In this document: piece by piece, positions 1-6,932 of the stretch
How the letters are laid out: every line of letters starts with the position of its first letter
Position numbering within the stretch: position 1 is the stretch's first letter
DNA from: Bacteroidaceae bacterium
GTDB lineage: Bacteria; Bacteroidota; Bacteroidia; Bacteroidales; Bacteroidaceae
Length of the DNA stretch: 48,726 nt
Assembly: GCA_017614895.1 (NCBI GenBank)
Contig: JAGAAZ010000047.1
Span: 1-48,726, forward strand
Direction: 5' to 3'
Made by a program: the position numbers and the translations under genes
The notes under the pieces: generated by a model
Database searches by the model: none
Seen by the model: the letters and a program-made list of their open reading frames with translations, nothing else
What the model was told of the DNA's origin: nothing

Positions 1-1
1 A

Positions 2-295
2 CAGATGCTCGACAATGCCAACCAATTCACCCAGCAAGGAACCATCACACTGGAATGCCGATTGAAAGATGAACGAAATGTCAACTTCATCGTCACCGAC
101 ACAGGCATTGGCATTTCCGAAGAGAATGCAGAACGTGTCTTCATTCCATTCCTCAAGCTCGACTACTACAGCGAAGGATTGGGCATTGGCCTTACCATTG
201 TTCGCCGATCTGCCGAGTTGATGGGTGGCACATTCATCCTCGATTCTTCCTACAAAGAAGGTGCCCGATTTGTGCTCACCATGCCGCTTGCATAG
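2..295 (+). CDS. sensor histidine kinase, C-terminal fragment (HATPase domain)
   Basis: The reading frame is open from the window edge, so only the last ~97 residues of a longer protein are seen. They form the ATP-binding domain of a histidine kinase: an N-box (LDNANQFT), a G1 box (DTGIGI), an F-box region (VFIPF) and a G2 box (GLGIGLTIVR), ending in the usual final strand (GARFVLTMP). In this family the domain binds ATP and phosphorylates a conserved His in the upstream dimerisation domain, which lies outside the window together with any sensor region. A hybrid kinase with a receiver domain after this point is excluded because the stop follows directly. The signal sensed cannot be inferred. 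A weak hairpin follows the stop. Confidence 0.9.
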   Translation, partial: QMLDNANQFTQQGTITLECRLKDERNVNFIVTDTGIGISEENAERVFIPFLKLDYYSEGLGIGLTIVRRSAELMGGTFILDSSYKEGARFVLTMPLA

Positions 296-324
296 TTCAA
301 AGCAAGGTGAACTCCATTCTTTTT
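294..324 (+). terminator. weak terminator-like hairpin after the kinase gene
   Basis: The arms AGTTCA (294-299) and TGAACT (308-313) pair perfectly around an 8-nt loop, and a short T-run (CTTTTT) follows at 319-324. The stem is short, so termination may be leaky. Confidence 0.4.
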
Positions 325-399
325 GCTGGTTTTGTAGCAAGAAATGGGCTTTGTTTGGTATTCATCGCCCCAAAATTTGGTCGTTTTCTCATTTATCCG

Positions 400-407
400 T
401 ACCTTTG
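400..407 (+). promoter_or_regulatory. Bacteroidetes -7 element before the aminotransferase gene
   Basis: TACCTTTG matches TAnnTTTG of the primary Bacteroidetes sigma factor. A TTG at 377-379 lies 20 bp upstream and fits the -33 element. The start codon is about 50 bp downstream. Confidence 0.7.
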
Positions 408-456
408 CACAATTATTGTGTTTTTTTAATTGTAAAAACTTTATATCTATTAAGAT

Positions 457-1659
457 ATGCCTAAAATATCCATACGAGGAACGGAAATGCCCAGTTCGCC
501 TATCCGTAAACTGGCACCGCTGGCAGAAGACGCAAAAAAGCGTGGCATCAAGGTCTATCATCTGAACATCGGACAGCCCGACCTGCCCACACCACAGGTG
601 GCATTGGATGCAATCCGAAATATCGACCGCAAAATACTGGAATATAGCCCTTCACAAGGTTATCGCAGCTATCGTGAGAAGTTGGTGAACTACTATGCGA
701 AGTACGACATCAACCTGACGGCAGATGATATCATCATCACCAGTGGTGGTTCCGAAGCGGTGCTGTTCTCGTTCTTGGCATGTCTGAATCCTGGCGACGA
801 AATCATTGTTCCTGAACCTGCTTATGCCAACTACATGGCATTCGCCATCTCGGCAGGTGCTGTGATTCGCACCATTGCCACGACCATTGATGAAGGTTTC
901 TCGCTTCCGAAGGTGGAAAAGTTTGAGGAACTCATCAATGAGCGTACCCGTGCCATTCTCATCTGCAACCCTAACAACCCAACGGGTTATCTCTATACAC
1001 GTCGTGAGATGAATCAGATTCGTGACTTGGTGAAGAAGTACGACCTCTATCTCTTCTCCGACGAGGTGTATCGTGAGTTCATCTACACAGGTTCGCCCTA
1101 TATTTCTGCTTGCCACTTGGAGGGCATTGAGCAGAACGTGGTGCTGATTGACTCTGTGTCGAAGCGTTATAGTGAGTGTGGTATCCGTATTGGTGCACTC
1201 ATCACGAAGAACGAGGAAATCCGTAAGGCTGTGATGAAATTTTGTCAGGCACGCCTTTCTCCTCCATTGATTGGTCAGATTGCAGCTGAAGCAAGTTTGG
1301 ATGCACCAGAGGAGTACAGCCGTGACGTCTATGATGAATATGTGGAGCGACGCAAGTGCCTGATTGACGGATTGAACCGCATTCCTGGTGTTTATTCACC
1401 TATCCCAATGGGTGCCTTCTATACCGTGGCACGTCTTCCTGTAGATGACTGCGAGAAGTTCTGTGCATGGTGTCTCTCAGAATTCAATTACGAGGGTGAG
1501 ACCGTGATGATGGCACCAGCTGCTGGTTTCTACACCACGCCTGGGGCAGGAAAGAACGAGGTGCGAATTGCCTACGTGCTGAAGAAGGAAGACCTCGTGA
1601 GAGCACTCTTCGTGTTGAGAAAGGCATTGGAAGCATATCCTGGGAGAGTCGAAAATTGA
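457..1659 (+). CDS. PLP-dependent aminotransferase, class I/II (aspartate aminotransferase-like)
   Basis: This 400-residue cytoplasmic protein has the fold type I aminotransferase signature: an N-terminal NIGQPDLPTP segment, SGGSEA near residue 97 for phosphate binding, NPNNPTG at 171-177 with the PLP-contacting Asn, SDEVY at 201-205 with the Asp that holds the pyridine nitrogen, and SVSKRYSECGIRIG containing the probable Schiff-base Lys236 and the substrate or PLP-binding Arg244. Length is normal for the family. It transfers an amino group between an amino acid and a 2-oxo acid; the substrate (aspartate, aromatic or alanine type) cannot be fixed from sequence. The ATG at 457 is chosen because a promoter lies ~50 bp upstream. 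The next gene begins 9 bp after the stop, so the two are probably co-transcribed. Confidence 0.93.
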   Translation: MPKISIRGTEMPSSPIRKLAPLAEDAKKRGIKVYHLNIGQPDLPTPQVALDAIRNIDRKILEYSPSQGYRSYREKLVNYYAKYDINLTADDIIITSGGSEAVLFSFLACLNPGDEIIVPEPAYANYMAFAISAGAVIRTIATTIDEGFSLPKVEKFEELINERTRAILICNPNNPTGYLYTRREMNQIRDLVKKYDLYLFSDEVYREFIYTGSPYISACHLEGIEQNVVLIDSVSKRYSECGIRIGALITKNEEIRKAVMKFCQARLSPPLIGQIAAEASLDAPEEYSRDVYDEYVERRKCLIDGLNRIPGVYSPIPMGAFYTVARLPVDDCEKFCAWCLSEFNYEGETVMMAPAAGFYTTPGAGKNEVRIAYVLKKEDLVRALFVLRKALEAYPGRVEN

Positions 1660-1668
1660 GGTTGAGGT

Positions 1669-2916
1669 TTGAGATTCGAACTTTTCATAGCAAAGCGCAT
1701 TTATGCGGATAAGACTGAGGACGGGGAACGATTTTCCCGTCCTGCCATTCGTATAGCGATGCTGGGCGTCGCCATTGGTGTGGCAGTCATGCTGATCAGC
1801 CTTGCTGTGGTGCTGGGTTTCAAGCACGAGGTGAGTTCGAAGGTCATAGGCTTTGGCAGTCACATTCAGGTGCTGAGCCTCACCCAGAATCAGAACTATG
1901 AGATGATGCCCGTGCTGACCAACGACACGTTGATTCGCAAGGTGAAGAAGGTGCAGGGTGTTGAACGCATTCAGAAGTTTGCCACGAAGATTGGCATCCT
2001 GAAAACGGAGGAGAACTTTCGTGGTTTGACATTCAAAGGAGTGGGAGAGGACTATGACCTTTCATTCTTCCGTAATTCGATGATTGACGGAAAGATGCCT
2101 AAGTTTTCCTCCAAAGAAGCTTCAAATGAAATTCTCCTTTCTCAGAAGGTGGCTGGTGACCTTGGCGTGAAGGTGGGCGACAAGATTTTCGCCTATTTCA
2201 TGGGTGAGGAATCGATGCGTGCACGTCGTTTCAAAGTGGCTGGTGTTTTTGCCACCAACATGAACGATTTCGATAAGAATTATGTCATCACCGACATCTA
2301 CACGGTTCGCAAACTGAATGGTTGGGACGAAGAGATGTCATCAGGTTTGGAGGTGAAAGTCAACGACTTCGACAGGGTGGAGGAGTTGACGAACAAACTT
2401 CAGTTCATTCATAAGGGCACCGACCGCAATGGTGTCACCTATGGCGTGTTCAGCATCAAGGACATCGCAGCCCATACGTTTGCCTGGTTGTCTGTGTTGG
2501 ACATGAATGTGGTGATGATCCTCGTGCTGATGATCTTGGTCAGCGCATTTACGGTCGTCAGTGGACTGCTCATCATCATGCTCGAGCGCATCAACATGAT
2601 TGGCACGCTGAAAGTGCTGGGTGCGACCAATGTGTCCGTGCGAAACATCTTCATCCATTTCAGCGTCATGCTGGTGGGTCAGGGCTTGCTTTGGGGCAAT
2701 GTTTTTGGTTTGCTCTTTTGTTGGATTCAGCAGCAGTTTCACCTCATCTCTCTCGATGCCTCCGTCTATTATATCGATTCCGTGCCCATTCAGTTCAATT
2801 GGTGGCTCATCCTCGCCATCAATGTAGTGACACTCCTCATTGCTACGCTTGTCATCTGGGGCAGTTCACATCTCATCAGCATCGGCAAGCCATCGGAAAC
2901 CATTCGCTACGAATAG
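1669..2916 (+). CDS. ABC transporter permease, LolC/LolE (FtsX-like) family
   Basis: The 415-residue protein starts with the usual short cytoplasmic segment (RFELFIAKRIY), then one membrane helix (about 30-55, rich in G, V, A, L), a ~200-residue periplasmic domain, and three C-terminal helices (about 270-300, 320-350 and 375-400). This is the 1+3 topology of LolC/LolE and other FtsX-domain permeases. In Bacteroidetes these are annotated as lipoprotein-releasing or FtsX-like permeases; the partner ATPase (LolD-like) is not in this window. No ATG exists before residue 31, and an in-frame stop at 1663-1665 forces initiation after it. TTG at 1669 is the only start that preserves the conserved N-terminus. 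Translation probably couples to the aminotransferase upstream. Confidence 0.87.
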   Translation: MRFELFIAKRIYADKTEDGERFSRPAIRIAMLGVAIGVAVMLISLAVVLGFKHEVSSKVIGFGSHIQVLSLTQNQNYEMMPVLTNDTLIRKVKKVQGVERIQKFATKIGILKTEENFRGLTFKGVGEDYDLSFFRNSMIDGKMPKFSSKEASNEILLSQKVAGDLGVKVGDKIFAYFMGEESMRARRFKVAGVFATNMNDFDKNYVITDIYTVRKLNGWDEEMSSGLEVKVNDFDRVEELTNKLQFIHKGTDRNGVTYGVFSIKDIAAHTFAWLSVLDMNVVMILVLMILVSAFTVVSGLLIIMLERINMIGTLKVLGATNVSVRNIFIHFSVMLVGQGLLWGNVFGLLFCWIQQQFHLISLDASVYYIDSVPIQFNWWLILAINVVTLLIATLVIWGSSHLISIGKPSETIRYE

Positions 2917-3020
2917 ACTTGCCTTATTGTGATTGATGGCGAATCAAACAAATAGTTATGAAAATAGAATGTCATGTGAAAATAATGACTGGATGATTTG
3001 GATATGTCAAGAAAAATCAA

Positions 3021-3028
3021 TACCTTTG
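3021..3028 (+). promoter_or_regulatory. Bacteroidetes -7 element before the secreted WG-repeat gene
   Basis: TACCTTTG matches TAnnTTTG, with a TTG at 2998-3000 20 bp upstream as the -33 element. It lies 35 bp before the start codon and probably drives the next two or three genes. Confidence 0.7.
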
Positions 3029-3062
3029 TGGCAACAATCGTGAACTAATCTGCGATCTAAAT

Positions 3063-4187
3063 ATGAAAAGGCTGACCTTTATTGTTGCTGCCGTTATGGC
3101 AATGACTTCTGTGGATGCTAATGCACAGGGGTGGCTGAATCGTGTCGTGGATGTGGCTGTGGGTGAAGTGAAGGGACGGGTGAAAGAAAAGGTGAGAGAG
3201 AAAGTCAATGAGGCTGTGGAGAAAACAGTGGAGAAGACTGCGGAAGATGAGGAAGAGTCGGTGAGAAATGAAGAAGCGCGTGTGGACGATGAGACAACGG
3301 ATGTGGTTCTGGCTCGAAAGGGGAATGATTTGACCACAGTGGATTTCTGCGACTTCCTGCATTATTGTAACGGAGAAGAGGCTGGTCCAACCCTCGCTGT
3401 CTTCACGAAGGCGTATTGTTCGACTCCTGCATTTGAGGCCTTGAATGAGCGTGTGTTCAATGCCGTGATGGAATCGCCGAAGGTTTATGAACAGGGCGTC
3501 CAACAGTTAGAGACCATCATCAAGGTGAATAAAGAGAGCGGGGAGCACGTCTCACAAGAACAGCTGGACGAGTGGAACAGAGAACTGAAGGAGTTGCGCG
3601 AGAAGAAGCGGAATGCCCGTCCAGTTGACTATAAGGCAATCTTGGACGAGATTCTCAATCATGCGGTCGGTCATCGGTTTTTCTGGGCTGCCCAACCGAT
3701 GTTTGACGGTTTGGTATCGGTCAGAACGATGGAGAACGTGGAAAAGGGATGGGGTGTCATCAATTCACAAGGAAAGACTGTGATACCTTTCCAGTACAGT
3801 GATATCTGCTTCAGTCTTTTTGGAGAAGACGAGCACATGAACGTGATTCTTGGCTTTAACCCTGATGTGGGCATGTCTGTGTATCGTCCCGATGGCTCAC
3901 TAATCACGCCACAGAAATTTTGGGGAGGATATCTCCTGCCGCTGAACACCATCGTTGTCAATTTCACCAAAAACACATGTGGATTGCTGGACGAGAAGAC
4001 GGGAAAGGTCTTGACAACCCAGAAGTACGAGGAAATCAAGGATAATCTTTCCAATCTGCTTGACTCCAATAGTGTCGTTATCTATGGTGTTCGCAACGGT
4101 AAGAACTACATCCTTTCGAGGGATGGGCGTGAGATAGGTGAACTCATCATGACCTATGACACGCCGCACCAAGTGATATTCTATTGA
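3063..4187 (+). CDS. secreted protein with WG (KWG)-type repeat
   Basis: The 374-residue protein begins with a Sec signal peptide (KRLTFIVAAVMAMTSVDANAQG, cleaved after ANA or nearby). Next comes a charged, probably helical stretch (about 25-75) rich in V, K and E with regular VKEKVREKV spacing. A middle helical region follows (about 150-190), and the C-terminal third contains at least one recognisable WG repeat near residue 230 (WGVINSQGKTVIPFQY). The repeat is known to pack as small beta units, often in extracytoplasmic proteins. The molecular function is unknown. The next gene has a similar signal peptide and helix (ANAQG/VNAQG then K-rich), so the pair look distantly related at the N-terminus. 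Expected location is the periplasm or outer surface. Confidence 0.75.
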   Translation: MKRLTFIVAAVMAMTSVDANAQGWLNRVVDVAVGEVKGRVKEKVREKVNEAVEKTVEKTAEDEEESVRNEEARVDDETTDVVLARKGNDLTTVDFCDFLHYCNGEEAGPTLAVFTKAYCSTPAFEALNERVFNAVMESPKVYEQGVQQLETIIKVNKESGEHVSQEQLDEWNRELKELREKKRNARPVDYKAILDEILNHAVGHRFFWAAQPMFDGLVSVRTMENVEKGWGVINSQGKTVIPFQYSDICFSLFGEDEHMNVILGFNPDVGMSVYRPDGSLITPQKFWGGYLLPLNTIVVNFTKNTCGLLDEKTGKVLTTQKYEEIKDNLSNLLDSNSVVIYGVRNGKNYILSRDGREIGELIMTYDTPHQVIFY

Positions 4188-4236
4188 TGCCTGACAGGAC
4201 CGATTCTTTTATTAATCACCTTAAATAAATAAAACA

Positions 4237-5883
4237 ATGAGAAAAAAGACACTGACTATGTTGGCTGTGCTCCTGATGATGGGCACGGCTGATGTGAATG
4301 CACAGGGCGTTCTGAAGAAACTGAAGCAGAAGGCCGAAAACGCCATCACCAAGGTGGCTGGTGTGAACACGAATGAGAGGGAGGATGAAGATGAGGACGA
4401 TAGCGAAGGCGCTGTAGCTGTGCCTAAAGGCTCCGACATCATTCAGAAACGCAAGCAGACAACGCTGATATGGAATGGTGTTGTGAAACCCAGCACAGCC
4501 ACCACATCGCAGGCACTCTTGGCAGAGTTACCCCCACTTCCGTCGGCCGAGAAGATGGCTCGAAGCACTCAGGAGGAGCGCGATGCCTACTACATGAAGA
4601 TTCTGGCTGTGACGGAACGTGCTACCCAGCTGGAAGAGAATGCGACGGGTTGTTCGGATGCCGAGACAGAGGCTGAACGCAAGAAGTGGGAAAACAAAAT
4701 CTGCGACCAGTTCGGCATCACACAGAAGGAGCTGGAGATTTTGGGGGATGACAACATTTCCGAGTCGCAGAAAGAGCCTATCCGTCAGAAGATGATGACC
4801 AAGATACTGGGTGTTGACATGAATGATAGTGAGATGGAGAAATTCGAAAAAATGAGCGAGAAGGAGCAGGAGGCATATATCAAGGCCCATCCTGAGTTTG
4901 TGGCAAAGATGCAGAAGGCTGCAACCAATGCGATGGATTTTGGTCAGAAGATGCAGCAGATGGCAAGTGGGGCGGTGACGCTGGAAACCCGGATGGCAAA
5001 ACTGGCGCAGGATATGCAGAAGTTCGCTGAACGAGAGTCGGCTCACGACTATTCTGCTTTGGGTGCGAAGTATAACAGCAAGTTGGAGAAGATATACAAG
5101 CAAATCTTCGCTACTGATGACATGTCACAGGTGGATGCCCTCTATGCGGAGGCTGACGAACTGCTTTACAACTACCGACTGGAGGCTGCCAAGGAGTATC
5201 GTGCTTCGTTGGCACGCCAGATTGAGAAAGAAAAGACATACTTGGCTGAGTATAACAGCATCATGAGCGATGCCGTGAAAGATGGAACCCTGCCCGAATG
5301 TGCGCTTGAACGTGCTGATTTCAATATGGTGATTAGCATTGCCAACATCTTGGAGGATGCCTACAAGGACATCCCCGAACTGGATGCCTCGCCTGTGGAA
5401 AAGAAGGTGCTCTACACGCTGCCGAAGGGATATGGGTTCGCCATTTCAGAGAACCGATGCTATGTAGGCTTCCCAAGTGGAGGTGTGGATGCTGCTGCCA
5501 ATGCGGGAAGAGGTGGCGGTCCCGTCTGCTGGCTGTTGGAAAAGTGGCCTATGCTGGTGTCGAAAGATTCGAAAGACGGTGTGCTGAGCTACGGCGTGCT
5601 GAATTGCGATGGTGTGAAAGACATCACGGAGGCTGAACTGGTGGCGTTCAACAAGAAAGCCTCCTACAAGAACATGAAGGATCAAAGAAAGAAGGAGAAA
5701 CCTGCCTACGGCAAATATAAGAGCCGTAGCGGCAAGCGTACCGTGGAGTATGCTGAAGATGGCTATCTGGTCATCGAAGGCATGAGTTACTTCGACCCGG
5801 TTTCTTTCTCGGCACAGGAGGACAAACTGCAGTGGGTGGAGATTGACGGCAACCAGATAGTGCTCTGCACCTATAAGCTCTAA
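4237..5883 (+). CDS. secreted, largely helical protein of unknown function
   Basis: A 548-residue protein with a clear signal peptide (RKKTLTMLAVLLMMGTADVNAQG) followed by a lysine-rich helix and an acidic patch (EDEDEDDSE, about 46-55). Residues ~85-340 are rich in E, K, Q, A and M and look predominantly alpha-helical or coiled. The C-terminal ~180 residues contain more beta-like segments (VLYTLPKGYGFAISENRCYVGF) and end in a short strand (QIVLCTYKL). I recognise no catalytic motif. The signal peptide and first helix resemble those of the gene 49 bp upstream, which suggests a shared export or association role. Co-transcription is likely because no promoter or terminator is visible between them. 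Confidence 0.7.
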   Translation: MRKKTLTMLAVLLMMGTADVNAQGVLKKLKQKAENAITKVAGVNTNEREDEDEDDSEGAVAVPKGSDIIQKRKQTTLIWNGVVKPSTATTSQALLAELPPLPSAEKMARSTQEERDAYYMKILAVTERATQLEENATGCSDAETEAERKKWENKICDQFGITQKELEILGDDNISESQKEPIRQKMMTKILGVDMNDSEMEKFEKMSEKEQEAYIKAHPEFVAKMQKAATNAMDFGQKMQQMASGAVTLETRMAKLAQDMQKFAERESAHDYSALGAKYNSKLEKIYKQIFATDDMSQVDALYAEADELLYNYRLEAAKEYRASLARQIEKEKTYLAEYNSIMSDAVKDGTLPECALERADFNMVISIANILEDAYKDIPELDASPVEKKVLYTLPKGYGFAISENRCYVGFPSGGVDAAANAGRGGGPVCWLLEKWPMLVSKDSKDGVLSYGVLNCDGVKDITEAELVAFNKKASYKNMKDQRKKEKPAYGKYKSRSGKRTVEYAEDGYLVIEGMSYFDPVSFSAQEDKLQWVEIDGNQIVLCTYKL

Positions 5884-5929
5884 GGGATGAACGAAAGGAT
5901 TCTCTTCACGCCATTCATTGAGATAGAGG

Positions 5930-6661
5930 ATGATTGATTTTGTCAAATGTAAATGGATGCTGTGGATGCTGTTCGTGGTGAGCAGCACCACAGCATTCTC
6001 TATGAACCACAGGAAAGCTTTTGGCAACGATTGGCAGGAGGCTGAACAGTATGTGGAGGAACATCGGGCGGAATGGCGAGAGACATTTGATGTATTTGAA
6101 GTGGATGCGATGGTGGCAGAAGCCATTGTCTTTCCAGAACTTATACGTTACAGCCGATGGCAGGATGAGATTGAGTCTGCTGCCGTTACAGCCCTTTACG
6201 TGAATGGAGGGAAGCAGCAGGCGAATTTCTCCATCGGAAGGTTCCAGATGAAGCCGTCTTTTGCCGAAGAGCTGGAGAGGGATTGGAACCGTTCGATGTT
6301 GGTTCAGACTTACGAGTTTGTGTTTGATACGCATGACACATCGACAGCTCGTCGCAGTCGAGTCAAACGATTGGGTACCATGCTGGGGCAATGCCGATAT
6401 CTTGCTATCTTCATCCGATTGCAGCAATTGAGGCATCCTGAATTGTTACAATGTTCCAAACAAGAGCAAGTGCGCCGTCTTGCCACGCTTTACAATCGTT
6501 CCTATACAGCATCTTGGCAGGAAATGGATAGTTTAGCTCTTGAAAAGCATTTCCACACCGACATGATTAAAACACGTCGCACCCGTCTCTACAGTTATGC
6601 TGCTATTGCTGTAGAGTATTATATGTGTGTGGCTCAGTTTTCTTACGCTAAGCGAATATAG
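5930..6661 (+). CDS. secreted lysozyme-like (transglycosylase-like) hypothetical protein
   Basis: The 243-residue protein has an N-terminal hydrophobic segment (about 8-22, WMLWMLFVVSSTTAFS) consistent with a signal peptide. The part VAEAIVFPELIRYSRWQDEI, followed ~25 residues later by NFSIGRFQMKPSFAEEL, resembles the arrangement in lysozyme-like lytic transglycosylases: a catalytic-type Glu at the end of a helix and then a G-x-FQM-xP-S segment. The Glu in VFPE is the candidate acid. This is a fold-level resemblance from reading, not a confirmed family. It sits 46 bp after the 548-residue secreted protein and may be the last gene of that unit. A periodic repeat array starts at its stop codon. 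Confidence 0.65.
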   Translation: MIDFVKCKWMLWMLFVVSSTTAFSMNHRKAFGNDWQEAEQYVEEHRAEWRETFDVFEVDAMVAEAIVFPELIRYSRWQDEIESAAVTALYVNGGKQQANFSIGRFQMKPSFAEELERDWNRSMLVQTYEFVFDTHDTSTARRSRVKRLGTMLGQCRYLAIFIRLQQLRHPELLQCSKQEQVRRLATLYNRSYTASWQEMDSLALEKHFHTDMIKTRRTRLYSYAAIAVEYYMCVAQFSYAKRI

Positions 6662-6725
6662 TACGCACCTGACGTACTGTAAGTGCGCTAAGGACGTACC
6701 AAGAGTGCGCTAGAGACGTACTAAA
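6660..6725. repeat. six 11-bp units in an alternating A-B array
   Basis: Six consecutive 11-bp units follow the preceding stop codon without gaps. A units start at 6660, 6682 and 6704 (AGTACGC, AGTGCGC, AGTGCGC); B units start at 6671, 6693 and 6715 (GACGTAC in all three). Each unit has 4 less-conserved bases at its end. The A-B pair therefore repeats every 22 bp, close to two helical turns, so all units face nearly the same side of the DNA. Confidence 0.85.
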
Positions 6726-6773
6726 ACTTTTCTTTTGTATCAAAGATTCTAGATCCTCGTTCCAGAAAACGTC

Positions 6774-6828
6774 ACTCGAGTCGAATGATGAAATGACTCG
6801 AGTCAGATGGCAAATCGACTCGAGTGAA
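6774..6828. repeat. three ACTCGAGT palindromes at exact 22-bp spacing
   Basis: The 8-bp palindrome ACTCGAGT occurs at 6774-6781, 6796-6803 and 6818-6825. The 11-bp spacers between them (ATGATGAAATG and ATGGCAAATCG) resemble each other, giving an A-B-A-B-A pattern of 11-bp units. The last copy lies about 50 bp before the -33 region of valS, a position where an operator or architectural protein could act. Confidence 0.85.
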
Positions 6829-6903
6829 GGTTTTTATGGGAGGAAAACAAGGTTTGTGAAGACAAACTTGGGGTTTCCTTGTGGCAATGTGTGGAAAAAT
6901 GCT

Positions 6904-6911
6904 TAACTTTG
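6904..6911 (+). promoter_or_regulatory. Bacteroidetes -7 element before valS
   Basis: TAACTTTG matches TAnnTTTG. A TTG at 6879-6881 is 22 bp upstream, slightly longer than the usual spacing. The valS start codon is 21 bp downstream, so the leader is short. Confidence 0.6.
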
Positions 6912-6932
6912 CAGGTCAAAATTTAAAAACCA

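Noticed and set aside
6660-6828. CRISPR array
   Set aside because: Units are 11 bp with 22-bp period, far shorter than CRISPR repeats and spacers, and no cas genes are near.
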